A DNA stretch of 64,000 nucleotides. Origin: Dicyema japonicum (Eukaryota > Dicyemida > Rhombozoa > Dicyemidae). The stretch lies in NCBI GenBank assembly GCA_011109175.1, contig RDEW01000035.1, positions 1-64,000 of the forward strand. The letters run 5' to 3'. Numbering within the stretch: position 1 is the stretch's first letter; every line of letters begins with the position of its first letter. The notes beneath the pieces are model-generated. The model was not told where the DNA came from and did no database searches. It saw only the letters and a program-made list of their open reading frames with translations. The position numbers and the translations under genes are program-made. Shown one piece after another: positions 42,912-54,539 of this stretch.

Positions 42912-45888
42912 TATTTATTATTATTTAAGCACTTCACGAGAGCCATATTAATTATAGCCCCGCATGTGCAGCAAAAGAAACAAGGTTAGATGTCATCCTT
43001 TTCCATGCTCCCCTGTTCCTAGCCAAGGCTCTCATGCTGTCCAGGTCGTCGGCATTTATTAGATTTTTTTTGATCTTGACCAGGTCTTTTTGTAAGACTA
43101 TTGGCAGTGTTGTTCTTGGTCTTCCACGATAGCGGCCTTCTTGACTAACATAGTATGTTTCCATAGATATGTTCGGTGGGGATGTTAATTCCATCCTCAG
43201 CACGTGTCCGAAGAACTTCCATCGGGGTTCCACTACTTCTAAGCTGATAGGTTTAGCGCTGCATCTCTTATATAAAGCGTTCCTCGATATTCTCGTAGGC
43301 CAAGTAGTTCCTGTTATTTTTCTTAGTTGACCTCTGTGGAACGAGTCTAGTTTTTCCATATCCGCTGATGAGGTCGCCCAAGTTCCAGCTTTATATAAAA
43401 GTACGAGTTTTATGAATGAGTTGTATAATAGGATTCTCATTTTCGTGTTGATGCCTTTTTGATTGAGCCATAAATTATTTAGTTTATATAACGCAGCATT
43501 GGCTAGAGTTTTCCTGCGTAAAATATCTTCGCTATCTCCCAAGAGTGAACCGAGTTTCTTTACTTGTCGCCATTTTTCTTCTAGGACGTTACTCATCCTT
43601 CTTATCTCAGTGAGTTCTGTTTTCTCTCTGTTCACAGTAAGAAATCATTTCCCTAGTACATCTGGTGCTTTTTCTAATAGGTTTTCCAGGACCTCTTTGT
43701 CTTCAGAAATTAGGTCTACATCGTCCGCGTAGATTACTTCTTCCGTCTTTCCTTGGTATGACGGTCTAAGTTCCCTCTTAGCGGCTTCCAAATGAATTGT
43801 GAATAGTAAAGGAGAAAGAGAGTCTCCTTGTGGAGTGCCCGTATTTGTTTCAAATTTTCTTGAATAAGTTTTTCCGACTCTCACAAGGAGCTCAGTGTTA
43901 GAAAGTAGAATTCGGATCATCCTTAGACTCGATTCATCAAGAAATCCGCTCAGTATCCCCATTAATTTGTTCTTGTTAACCGTATCAAAAGCTCTTTATA
44001 GGTCAATTCCCAAAATATTGGTGGCGTTACGGTATCTTTGATATGTTGCACACCTCCATCTGTGACTCAATACCGCATCAGCTGTGGATTTCCCTTCTCG
44101 AAAACCACTTTGACTATCTGGTAGGTATTTGTAAGCAGATCCTTTTATTCGTTCAAGCACAATGTTTGCCAAGACTTTGCGTAATGAATTTAGTAGTATG
44201 ATGGGTCGCAAATTTTCGATCGGTCCTCTGTTTTTGTTGGTTTTTTGTATGGGGATTAATAGTCGCGTACCAAGAGGTAGAGTTGAGTTAGTTGAAAACA
44301 TTTCATTTAGTAGTGTAGCGATTTTTTCAAAAAGGAGGTCAGGGCCGTTTTGATTTCCTCGGCCGTGATTGGTATCTCAAGGGGTCTTGGCCTTCCATCA
44401 AATGAGTGGATTTCTATGGTTTTGATGTTGAAAAGCTTCTCAAAGTGAGCCGCGATGGCTTCAGTTTGTTCTTTGGTGTTCAGTATTAGCTTACCGTTCT
44501 CGTCTTTTATGGTTAGTCGACTTCGGTTTGTTCGTTGCTGCAAACGGGCAGCGACGTACACCTGTGCGTTGTCTTTCACTTTGTTTACTTCTTCTATACA
44601 GGAGCTATTTCTTCTATGAAAAGCTTCTTGTTCAGACCTTTTATTTTTCTTCTGACACGTTGTCTTTCGCCTTGAAGGGCTTTTATCGCATTAGTGTCAG
44701 TGGCATTTGATTTTCTCATATTTATTTCTTTTAGACTTTTCGCAAGCTCAGGAACATCTGGATGAATAGCCTTCAGGTGCATTTTACTATTCTCCCTTTT
44801 GCCAAGACATGCTTCAGCAGCTTCGTTGATGGTGTCCTTTGTGCGTTTCCAGGCGTCTTCTAGCGTGATATCCACCAATACGTCCTGCAAATTAGTCTGA
44901 ATGTATTGTTGATATCTCTCAGTAGTCTCCGGTTGAGAAATCAGCCTTTCAGTCGCGTAGTCGCCTCTGATTTTCTCAAATTCGTGATTTTTTGCATTCT
45001 TGTATTTAATGGCATGTTTTTTCAGGGTGAAGGTCGCAATGACCATCTTGTGGTCGCTGACAGTCGTCGAGCCTTCATATGAACGTGCGTTTACTAGAAG
45101 GTGTTTGTCTTTAGCCCGGCATATGACATAATCGATTTGGTTGTATATTGGGACCAGCTTTCCTTCTGAGTTCCTTCGCTTCCCCATCCACGTAGTTTTG
45201 TGGCAGGCAGGATGCGTAAATGCAGTATTGCATAGGAAAAGGTTGTTTGCCATACAAAAGTGACCAAGTATTGTCCCGGGTAAATTTCTTATTCCACGTC
45301 CATGTTCTACAAGAAAACATCATCCGGGTTATTCTTCATCCCGACTTTTGCATTCAATTCCCAGCAATGAGTATTAGTGATGACGACTCATATTCGTTGT
45401 ACGTCCGTAACAGTGTTAAATAGAAGTCGTCTAGTTCTGTCGGATCTTTCGCTACTCTCCCGCAGTGTGGCGCATAAACATTTACAAATGTCAGAAAGAA
45501 GGAGGTAAGTCGTTTAGCCGGATTTGTATAACACAGATCCTGTCATTCACACTCCATATACGGTGGACTGCACTTGTCAACTTTGAGTGGATGGCAAATC
45601 CAAGTCCATAATGTTTTGAGTCGCTCGAATGACATATAATTCGATATTCGACAATGTTCTCATCAAGGCTACAAGTAACTTTCGTCTCTTGTAGGCACCC
45701 AATAGATACGTCGTATCTCTCCAGGTCATCACAGAGAATCTTCCTCGACCATGTCGTAGATAAGCCTCTAGCATTGAACGTAAGGACTTTTAGACGAGAT
45801 GCATCGCTTTGTATCCATTGCCTTTTAGACATTTTTCTCAATTGCGATCCAATCAAGAAACGAGGCACGTCACCACCTCACCAAAAAA
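42912..45888 (-). mobile_element. APE-type LINE, copy 2 (about 2.98 kb, full length)
   Basis: Same family as copy 1. The 5' end at 45888 (reverse strand GGTGAGGTGGTGACGTGCCT) and 3' TAA-rich tail at 42912 are both present and flanked by a perfect 12-bp TSD. Endonuclease: 45491-45868 (TFNARGLSTTW, CLQETKV) and 44594-45253 (IDYVICR, VSDHKMV). RT: 43996-44301 (SGFREGKSTADAVLSHRW), 43645-43962 (GTPQGDSLSPLLFTI; YADDVDL intact), C-terminus 42952-43635 ending CAHAGL-like 'AAHAGL'. Several frameshifts and stops inactivate it. Confidence 0.9.
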
Positions 45889-45900
45889 AGTACTTCAAAT
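45889..45900. repeat. LINE copy 2 target-site duplication, 5' side
   Basis: AGTACTTCAAAT, identical to 42900-42911; the LINE 5' leader begins immediately next to it. Confidence 0.9.
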
Positions 45901-46099
45901 GAGTACTAAAATGGATTTTAACTGTAATTGATATCTACGTAAATATGCCACATGACTTTAAAGTAGGAGAAAAAGTATTTTTATAATTAATTTTTTGGTT
46001 CCCGTGGTAAAGGATTATGGAATCCGTCATTAAGACTTAATCGTTTTGAGATGCCTTATGAACCAACTGAAATTACTAATATTTTAACATCGCCTAGAG

Positions 46100-47388
46100 C
46101 AGTATTTCTTAACCTTTTTTGACCGGGGATTACTTTAGTTCGGTTGAATTTTTATGAGGACCATATGTAACAAAACAATTTAATAAAAAAACTAACAAAA
46201 TTAAAAAATCATAATATTTAGAGTTAGTGTGATTTTTATCCTGATTTCAGAAACTAGCTGTTCAATTTTTGGTATGCCATTCTCATATCGTCTTCCAGCT
46301 TAAGTCGGTTGCGAACTTTACTTTTCAGAATAACAAGACAAGACATTGCCATTCCACATAAATAAGTGGTTGGAAAGGGAATTATCACTTCGAGTGCATT
46401 TTTACATAAGATTGGATATTCATTAATAACAGAAATCCAGAATTCCATAATCGAAAGCGAATTAAATGTCGACTTGCAAAACTGCGAATTTCGCAATTCA
46501 ATTAACTGTTCTTGGAAATCAATTTCTTCAATTTCTTGGACGTCGTAAATTAATTTATTGGTTTCCGGAATAAAAGGTTGTATTATCCAAGTCGCAATTG
46601 GTTCAGTAACTGGGAAATATTTTCCAATTTTATTTCAAGATTTTCGAGATGATCAATAATCAAAGAAGAAAACCATTTTTCAGGCTCATTATCACAATTT
46701 TATTTTCTACCATCGGAAACATTGGAACGTTGTTATTTCGTATATCAGTTGAGGAAGCCTGCTGCGTGGATTGCGAACGAATTCCCTCGGAGTATGGCTA
46801 TTCCAATCTTTTGTCTTAGCCATAACCCTTCTCGTTGATCCCTTTTCTTTCTGGCAAGCAATCCTCCGAGTTCTCGCAAGAACTCAGCCGTCATTGGACC
46901 AACGGCTCTCGATGATTCGGTCGCAACAGGAGTAAATCGGTAGCGATCCCCGAGGCAAGAATATTTCTTTATTTTAAATTTTCCGCAGTCGAAGCAGCTG
47001 CTCCAGGTGTCTGAACCGATTTGAAAATATTCGTGCTTGAAAACGTGTCTACACAAGTTGCGTCCCAGACCAAAGATCTTCCAGACGTGAAGGGGAAAAG
47101 GGTCATCCCGTCAGGTCTCTTCCCATCTCCTTGATCAAGACCCACTGGTTCAAGCTGTGCTGGGAAGCCTGTAGCCTTCAGAGCTTTGACGATCACATCG
47201 TTCAGAGCAGCATGACGTGGTCCCCTTCCGGCGCTTCTTCTGCAGGACAGCGGTGCAATCCTTTCGCATCGACTGTTTTCCCGCATCGGCATCGGTGCTC
47301 CTGGCAATAATAAAAATTAAATAATTTTTTTAGTCATAAAAATTAATTGACCTAAAAATATTTCTGGGGACCACGTTAAGAAACACTG
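46100..47388 (-). mobile_element. hAT-type DNA transposon (ZBED5-like) with TSD
   Basis: Termini CAGTATTTCTTAACCTTTTT (left) and CAGTGTTTCTTAACGTGGTC (reverse complement of right end) are matching TIRs. Flanks GCCTAGAG (46092-46099) and GCCTAGAA (47389-47396) form an 8-bp TSD with one mismatch, the hAT size. The minus strand 46254-46496 encodes the hATC dimerisation domain ('EFWISVINEYPILCKNALE', 'PFPTTYLCGMAMSCL', 'KSKVRNRLKLEDDMRMA'). The rest of the transposase is lost, and a retroelement fragment occupies 46745-47307. Confidence 0.8.
46745..47307 (-). mobile_element. RPD-nuclease retroelement fragment inside hAT
   Basis: Minus strand: 'LSCRRSAGRGPRHAALNDVI', 'KRPDGMTLFPF', 'GRSLVWDATCVDTFSSTNIF', then after a frameshift near 46975 'KIKKYSCLGDRYRFTPVATE' and 'GIAILRGNSFAIHAAGFLN'. 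RPD-x15-D followed by E..K..KY is a PD-(D/E)xK-like nuclease layout. Same family as 48766-50645 and 8848-9057. Confidence 0.8.
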
Positions 47389-47752
47389 GCCTAGAAATAG
47401 ATATTAATAATTTATATACTCAGATTAAAAAGCTAGAAAATCAAAAATAATTGAAATGTGTCGTGCAAGAAAACTTAATTAAATATAATAAAGTGATTGT
47501 TAAATTATCATTGATTTACAATAAATATCATAACTAATGAGAGGCAAAATAATTTAATGACATGTGATGGTAACTAGTCCACCATGTCATATATTTGAGC
47601 AACCATCTGATCGAAATAACAAAAATAAATAAATAGCTTTCAATTAAATAAAGTTTTAATGAAAACATAAAATTAATTCTTTTTAGAAATTCCAGTAAAC
47701 TTCTTGACACTTTGATTCCTAATAAACGGCCTTCTGAAATTCCATGCCAGTA

Positions 47753-48672
47753 TTAAGAACGTGCAAATAGCCAAAGCAAACCTTCAGTAAACCAAACACT
47801 AAGTAACCAAGTAATAGCATAATTCAAATGCTCATTTCGTAAGTAAAATATCGTCTGTCCTCCAATGGGCTCATTAAAGGAATCAGAAGCTAAGAATTAA
47901 AAAAAAAGACCTTCAATATCTAAAAGAATAGGGAGTGTTCCGAGATGCCTCGAAAGTAATTCAGTGTCTTTGAAGGCAAGAAAACTTTCGCAGGTTTGGC
48001 CTGAAAATTTTGGAGACTAAATCGACTAATAAATTTAAACTTTTTCACAACTTCTGAGTCTGGCATAAATTGTGCATTCTTCATCAATCTTAAATAATAA
48101 AATTTTGCACTTTTTCGTAAGAATTTTTCTTTAACGAAGTGTCAGAAATCCAACCACGGTTTATTAAAATTATTTTACTAAAATATTGTATGACAATTAA
48201 ATTTAATTTAAAAATTAGTGCTTATATATAATAAAATATTAATCATACTTTGATTCATCGTGGAGCTGAAATGGAGTAATCAAAAGTGAACCAACGGGAG
48301 CATATCCAGCCTGGTAATTATTTTGAATAATTAAATGACTTGCTTATATAATAATTCAAAAACCGAGGTTGAATTTTGAACTCTTTTTCATTAATAAATT
48401 TTCCTTTAATCTTGTATAGTGTGTATTCAAGCTCGGAAATATCACCAATTCTGAAATTATTAGGCAAACATAACGGTAGGTGAAAGGCTACTGCTGGCTG
48501 AGTTATTTTTTCTTCTAATTTGTCCATCAATCCCAACTTCCACTTTAATCGTTTGAGTTGCCAAAAACCCAGTTTTGCAAAAAAAACAGGAGGTAACTAA
48601 ATTTTATTTATAATTTACCACTAAGATTACATTTTTCCAATTTAGTAAATGATAACGACCAACAAAAGTCAT
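47753..48672 (-). CDS. SURF1: SURF1, cytochrome c oxidase assembly factor
   Basis: Mitochondrial inner-membrane protein needed for complex IV assembly. ATG at 48672. The first TM segment with the family signature 'AKLGFWQLKRLKWKLGL' (G-x-W-Q..R..WK) is followed by 'ISELEYTLYKIKGKFINEKE', 'LLITPFQLHDES', 'IILINRGWISD' (NRGW/F), 'LGTLPILLDIE' and the second TM region 'EPIGGQTIFYLRNEHLNYAI' / 'TWLLSVWFTEGLLWLFARS', stop at 47753-47755. Introns: 48597-48618 (22), 48339-48363 (25), 48178-48248 (71), 47890-47910 (21). The stretch about 47920-48110 joins NRGW to LGTLP with at least one unresolved splice. Compact and apparently functional. Confidence 0.88.
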
Positions 48673-48765
48673 TTGAAATTAATTTTTGAATTTTAGTTTT
48701 CTGTATTTTTTATTTTTATTTAATAAAATTTTATTGTGGTGTGGTGTGATCAACGAAAATCTTAG

Positions 48766-50645
48766 ATGGAAAATGAAGAACGAAAAGAAGACGAAGTACT
48801 AGGAACAAAGCCAGTACGGACAAATCAGGCATGTCTCTTATGTAGACAATCGAATATCAGGAAATTTGGAATTAACTGCACGCCATGTGAATCATTCGTT
48901 TATTTGGGCTGCATAAAAATGAGTAAAGCTTGCGTCGAGACGCTGTCGAGTTGGCTGTGCTCCTCTTGTATTGGAATGGAGGCCCCCAGGCGGGAAAAAA
49001 TAGCTCAGCCAAACTTTACACTGCCACATGCTGACCACACTCTTTTGAAGACTTGCAGCAAAGGTAGCATCGACCCTGGTAAGCCGACAACTTTGTGAGG
49101 AGTTCTTTTCTAAAAAATGGGTGTTAGTATCTAGAACGGATGTGAGGCTGCGGTTCATGCAGCAAAGCGTTTCTTCATACAGAGAAATATTTTAAATGAA
49201 TGCTTTGGAATCAAGTTGGGCATAACGAATGCATTCAATTCTCTCAGAAGAGATAAAATTATGGAAACGTGTTTGAAGAGGCTCCAAAGCTTTTCCCTCT
49301 TGTCAAATTATCCTATGGGACGATACGTCTCTGGTTTTTGAAAATGAAATTATTAAATCAAAAACAAGGAGATCCGCTCGGACCTCTCCTATTTGCCCTG
49401 ACCATTAATGATGTTGTGAGATCAATTGATGCTCTACTAAATCTCTGGTACCTCGATGATGCCACAATTGGAGGATCATTCAAGAAACATATAATTCATT
49501 ACGTAAAGCGTTGTCCGCTTTAAAACATTTGGGCTTGGACATAAATGTTAACAAATCAGAGCTAATAAATGTCTCATATCCATACACCGACTTCCTCTCT
49601 ATCAAGGAGTCTTTTAACGAACTGCTTCCTGGGATCCCGACTGTGTTAGTTGATAAATTATATTTCCTCGGATGCCCACTCAGCGAAGAAGAACTCAAGA
49701 ACCATCTACTTTCCAAAAATGAAGAATTAACACGCCTTACGAAAAGATTGTAATGTCTCGACTCTCACACATCCTTCTTCCTGATGAGAAACTACATCGG
49801 ACTACCCAAGCTTTTATATCTACTCCAAAGTTTACCCTGCTACGAACAATATGACAGTCTACTATCGATAGACAAATCTCTCAAACAAACTGTGAGTCAC
49901 TATTTAACGTCCACTTCAACGAACTTGGTTGGAAGCAATGTAAGCTTTCCTCTGGATTTGGGGGTGTCGGAAGAGATCGGCGCTGGAGGTTGCGTACCCA
50001 GCATATCTATCTCTCTCTCAAGCTGCAGCCATTTGACACGGCAAGTCCTTTATAACACTATTGGACTTCTCTGGAATGAGTCATTTGACGAAGCTTGTCG
50101 GAAATGGAACGGATCCGAACTCAAAATCCCGAAGACACAACAAAGCAAAGTAATTGGGATAACTTTGTCTGCTCCAAAATTTATGAAGACCTTAAAAAGA
50201 AGCAAATCAACATCGTCTGGCTTGTTTGGTGTCAGCTTCAAGTGGAGGGAGTGGAGCATGGCTTGGTGCAATATTTTGCCCAAACCTCGGGACCTTTTTG
50301 GACGACGATTCTTTGAGGATTGGAACGGGACAAAGGCTGAGACTAGACGTTTGCCAAAAACACCGATGCCGATGCGGGAAAACAGTCGATGCGAAGGGAT
50401 TGCACCTGCTGTCTGCAGAAGAAGAGCCGGAAGAGGATCACGTTCCCAGCAAAGCTTGAACCAGTGGGTCTTGAAAGAAAGACCTGACGGGATGACCCTT
50501 TTTCCCTTCACGTCTGGAAGATCTTTGGTCTGGGACGCAACTTGTGTAAACACGTTCTCAAGCACGAATATTTTCAAATCGGTTCAGACACCTGGATCAG
50601 CTCCTTCGACTGCAGAGAACCTAAAAATCAAAAAATATTCCATCT
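48766..50645 (+). mobile_element. PHD finger + RT + RPD-nuclease LINE (decayed)
   Basis: The ATG at 48766 begins a Cys-rich PHD/RING-like finger (ACLLCRQSNIRKFGINCTPC..CIKMSK..WLCSSC). The next readable part (49145-49260) resembles 'AAKRFFIQRNI' and 'AFNSLRRDKIMETC', then 'QKQGDPLGPLLFALTINDVV' and the catalytic 'LWYLDDATIGGS' at about 49440-49480. The C-terminal part holds '[18 protein letters not shown]' (CxC...H), 'RPDGMTLFPFTSGRSLVWDA' and 'AENLKIKKYS'. At least five frameshifts. RT and R2-like nuclease with N-terminal zinc finger parallels the R2 layout but with distinct motifs. This family is common in invertebrates by my recollection; exact clade unknown. Confidence 0.75.
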
Positions 50646-50654
50646 CGATTGTAA

Positions 50655-50990
50655 GAATGTTATACTTTTTTTTCCTTCACCTCCACAGTTTACAAACAGT
50701 TTTGGGACTTGATGTTTACTTATATGATAAGGACTTATCCAGACACCTTATCGTGTACGACAATGTCCGGTCTATTGTGCTTGAAAACCAGGTAGGTTTC
50801 AGGCAACACTGTCCACCTTGATTTGGATCATGGTGTTCTCTATTACAAATTGCAGGAAAAAATTCAATGCTCTGTGACCCCAAAAAAATATTGCGGACTT
50901 GCATATACGTGTATAGCGCCTCCGATCGAAGTGAGTTGTCCCCGTATTTTAACCATGTTGGCGACGACTCAAGGTCGACGTGTGGGTTTC
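50655..50990 (-). mobile_element. R4-like LINE nuclease-region fragment
   Basis: Reverse complement of parts of 6600-7100: CTTCACCTCCACAGT, TATGATAAGGACTT, CGTGTAC-ACAATGTCCGGT, then GCATATACGTGTATAGCGCC and GAAGTGAGTTGTCCCCGTAT. The 6730-6960 knuckle region is deleted. Lies between the PHD/RT element and LINE copy 3. Confidence 0.8.
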
Positions 50991-51094
50991 CATGATATTA
51001 ACTAATTATCGGGAATGCCATCAAGTGATCTTTTAGTATCGACCGAAACTTTTCCCAACGTTTCTTTCAGAAACTTAATTTAAAACTTAATTAA

Positions 51095-51121
51095 TTTGTA
51101 ACACCTCTCGTATCCGCTATT
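51095..51121. repeat. Pogo-like terminus motif
   Basis: TGTAACACCTCTCGTATCCG resembles the terminus at 9553 (ACCTCTCGAATCCGC). It coincides with the point where LINE copy 3 loses its normal 3' end, suggesting an insertion or junction. Confidence 0.4.
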
Positions 51122-52366
51122 TTATAAAACTGATAGATTTAAAATAAATTTCGTCCTACATTTGGTCAGGACCTTGTGTAGAACCTCTGGCAAAGTTATG
51201 CGAGGTCTTCCACGGAACGAGGTATTCACTTCTGGGCAGAAATAGTTACCCATTGCTATTTTAGCAGGCGTCATCTGGCTCATTCGAAGGATGTGACCAA
51301 ACAGATGCCATCTTGATTCCAGGATATCCAGACTCAATGGTCTTGTATTATATACTTTGTATAGATTCTTGTTTGTAATTTTTTTCGGCCAGTTGATGCC
51401 AAGCAACAGTCGGAGTTGCTTACGATGGAAGGCATCTAGTTTGTCCATTACCGCTTCTGAGACACCCCAGGTTGCAGCGTTGTACATTAGGACTGGTTTC
51501 ACGAAGGCATTATATAGTCTCACACGTAATTGTGTGCTAATTTGTTTACGATGATTCCAGACTACTCCCATTTTTCTAAAGGCCGCGACGGCCAACATCT
51601 TCCTGTTAGTGATATCCTCAGCGTCTCCGAGCAACGACCCCAATTTTTTACAGTATCTCCATTTTTCATCAGTTCGGGTTAGTTCACGGCGTATGGTAGT
51701 TGTCTCCGTCTTTTCCGTATTGATTTTGATGAACCATTTTTCTAGGACATCTGGCATCCTTGTCCGTATATAGTTTAATGTTTTCTCGTCGCTGGATATA
51801 TAGTCGATATCATCTGCATAAATCACTTCAGTTTGAGGTAGATCGCCAATTAATAGTCTGAAGTCTCTGAGTGCCGCCTCCAGATATGTCACAAAAAGTA
51901 CCGGTGACAAGGAATCTCCCTGCGGTACCCCGAACGTTGTCTCGAATGGGACAGACTCCAAATTTCCAAAACGTACACTTAGCTGCGTTGTTCCAAGTAA
52001 TAGACGGATCATTCTGACACTGTCCTCGTCAACCAACTTCTCCAAGATATCCAAAAGTCTCCCTCTGTGTATAGAGTCAAAGGCTTTGGACATGTCCATG
52101 CCAAGGATGCCAATAGCCCCCTTGTACTTTTGATGTGTTGCACAAAGCCATCGATGTCCCCAGACCACATCAGCTGTAGATCTCCCTGACCTGAATCCGC
52201 TTTGACCGTGAGAGAGAAAGTTCTCGATGTCAGATCCAATCCTGTTCAGCACTATAAGTGATAGTGTCTTGCGTAGAGTCGTCAATAGTACGATGGGTCT
52301 TAAATTCGTTAAGGGGCCTTTAGCTTTGCCCGGTTTTTGTAGTGCAATTAGTGTGCCATTACCCAC
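51122..52366 (-). CDS. LINE copy 3 reverse transcriptase ORF (414 codons)
   Basis: Intact frame: 'LRPIVLLTTLRKTLSLIVL', 'QSGFRSGRSTADVVWGH', 'GMDMSKAFDSIHRGRLLDIL', 'GVPQGDSLSPVLFVTYLEAA', catalytic YADDIDY, then 'KLGSLLGDAEDITNRKMLA', 'RLYNAFVKPVLMYNAATW', 'RWHLFGHILRM'. RT homology actually extends upstream to about 52540 in the same frame (NNNRAAGPDNINAELLKYAP), without an ATG, so the true ORF start is uncertain. Confidence 0.85.
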   Translation of the reverse strand: MGNGTLIALQKPGKAKGPLTNLRPIVLLTTLRKTLSLIVLNRIGSDIENFLSHGQSGFRSGRSTADVVWGHRWLCATHQKYKGAIGILGMDMSKAFDSIHRGRLLDILEKLVDEDSVRMIRLLLGTTQLSVRFGNLESVPFETTFGVPQGDSLSPVLFVTYLEAALRDFRLLIGDLPQTEVIYADDIDYISSDEKTLNYIRTRMPDVLEKWFIKINTEKTETTTIRRELTRTDEKWRYCKKLGSLLGDAEDITNRKMLAVAAFRKMGVVWNHRKQISTQLRVRLYNAFVKPVLMYNAATWGVSEAVMDKLDAFHRKQLRLLLGINWPKKITNKNLYKVYNTRPLSLDILESRWHLFGHILRMSQMTPAKIAMGNYFCPEVNTSFRGRPRITLPEVLHKVLTKCRTKFILNLSVL

Positions 52367-53998
52367 ATCCAGTGGTGAGTTGTATTTGAATGTTTTGTTG
52401 TATATCTCAGTTAATAGTTCAGAGATCTCGGTCGGTGCATATTTGAGAAGTTCTGCATTTATGTTGTCAGGGCCAGCAGCTCTATTGTTGTTCAGTTTGT
52501 CCAGGGCTTTTTTTGTTTCCAGAATCGTTATCGGAATATTTAGTTCTCGTGCTTCACCATCGAATTGTTTGATTTTTCCCCGTGGTTTTGATTGAAGGCC
52601 TGCTGATAATGGCTGGATATGGCCGATAGAATTTCATTTTTGTTTAACATAGTCTTTCCAAACTGGTCATGTATTGTGATTTTTGATGACTGCGTGTCTC
52701 TATGTAGTAGGTGAACAGCCTTGAACATCTGCGCTCCGTTTTTGAGTCTTTCTACTTCTTTAGCCATTCCAGCAAGTTTATTTTCCTTTATTTCCCTCGT
52801 TCTTTTCTTTATTTTATACAGGGTTTGGTTCCGCATGACTCTTAGAGTGTGTTCCTTTGCCTGGTCCTGACAGGTTTCGACCTGCAAACGTAGGTTCCTA
52901 TGCAATTTGGATAGTTCTTCAAGCTCGTGGTCATAGTGTCCGTTGAAATGCTTCGGTTTTACTCCAACTGTTGAATAGGCCGCGCACTTTATTGCATCGA
53001 TGGTGTCTTGCCACAGCTCCACAGGTTTTGTTTATTCCACTGTTTGATCTTTTCTCTCAATGTATTTTAATGGATTTCCCGAGTCGGTCCCACCATGCGA
53101 AGTTGCTCTACTGCGAACCTCTCCCTATATCCTCATGTCAGCCGCATTGGAAACTCCAAAATATCGTTTGAAAAGGAAACGTGCCACAACCAATCTGTGA
53201 TCACTATCTACTAGTGTCCTACTGTATTTCCGAGAATCTGTTTGCAGTGCCTTGTAGGCTTGTTTGCAGATAATGTAATCTATTTGGTTATATATAGGCT
53301 TGATAGTCCCAGATTTATCCTTTCGGTATCAGATCCATGTCGTCTTATGTCTTGCTAGTGCCTGAAAGCAGTATTGCATAGAAATAGTTAGAATGTATTG
53401 CAAAATTCGATAAGCGATTCTCCTGACTGGTTCCTGATTCCTCTTCCATGGCTTCATATGAATTCTTCGTGACTACTTCCACGTCCTGCCTTTGTGTTCC
53501 AATCTCCGGAAATGTATGTCATGAACGATGTTTCCAAAGATGCATATAGTTGCGACAAGGAGGAATAGAAGTCGTCTAGTTCGTCTCCATTGATTGATAC
53601 TCTCACCGAAGTTGGTGCATATACATTAATAATGGAGATTATGGAATTGTTCCTTTCACCGTATTTTAATTGTAAAACACATATTCTATCGCTCACCCTC
53701 CACGTCTTGTGGATTCGATTGTTCAGTTCTTTTTGTATTGCAAATCCCATGCCGTAGTGTGGGCAATTCGAAGGGTGCAGAATCAGGCGGAAATCATTGT
53801 TGATTTCATCTAGTCCGCCTTTTACTTTCGTTTCCTGTAAGCACGCCACGGTTACCTTGTACGATCCAAGATCCACGCATAAATTTCTTCTTTTAGTATC
53901 CGACTTTAATCCTCTTACATTGAACGAGCTAATAGTGAAAGATCCCGAAGAAAAGCACGAAAAAGACATGTGTGCAATAGAGCCACGTCACCAGCTCA
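51122..53998 (-). mobile_element. APE-type LINE, copy 3 (3'-truncated)
   Basis: 5' end near 53998 (reverse strand GGTTGAGCTGGTGACGTGGC) parallels copies 1 and 2. Endonuclease 53454-53969 ('SFNVRGLKSDT', 'CLQETKVKG', 'YISGDWNTKAG'), broken to about 53160; linker 52540-53022; RT 51122-52366. The C-terminus ends in 'LHKVLTKCRTKFILNLSVL' instead of CAHAGL plus tail, so the last 50-60 codons and 3' UTR have been replaced. More diverged from copies 1 and 2 than they are from each other: a separate subfamily. Confidence 0.85.
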
Positions 53999-54539
53999 AC
54001 CAAAATCTTCCAAACGTGAAGGGAAAAGATTTAAGATAAAAACTTTTTATTAAGGAAGAAAAAAAGAGTAAACGGTTATATAAAGGCTGCCTTGACTGCG
54101 TGGCTATTTCCTCTCAGGATGGCGAGCGAGATTCGCTCAAACAACCGACATTTAAGAGAAATGTCGATCTTTAATATGATATAAACAATTAGAAGTTTAT
54201 TAATTTTCACTATTTAGACTCTAATAGTCTCGCGGCACACTGTTTGACAGTCTCTAAATTTTAGAGCCTGACTATTCATGCTCCCAAGATTAAAATTAAT
54301 ACTGCATCAGTACCGTTACGTAATCAGTCGTTGGAATTTCTTGAGTGCAACAGTCGACAGCATCTCTTCACGAATAATGTCTTCACTGTCGCCCAAGAGT
54401 GTTCCAACTTTTTTTTGAGTATCTTCATTATTCTTATGACTGCCTCAACCTTGTAACTAATCGATCGATTATCACGTAATCTGCTTTTTTCTGTTTTAAC
54501 TTTTAAAAATAAAATTTCGAGTGCGGAAGGTGCTATGCT
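53999..54539. other. TE flank, no gene
   Basis: 54002-54030 (ATCTTCCAAACGTGAAGGGA) resembles a piece of the RPD-nuclease element (47079-47105), so copy 3 may have landed in such a fragment. GGCGAGCGAGATTCGCTCA near 54120 is a small hairpin. Confidence 0.4.
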
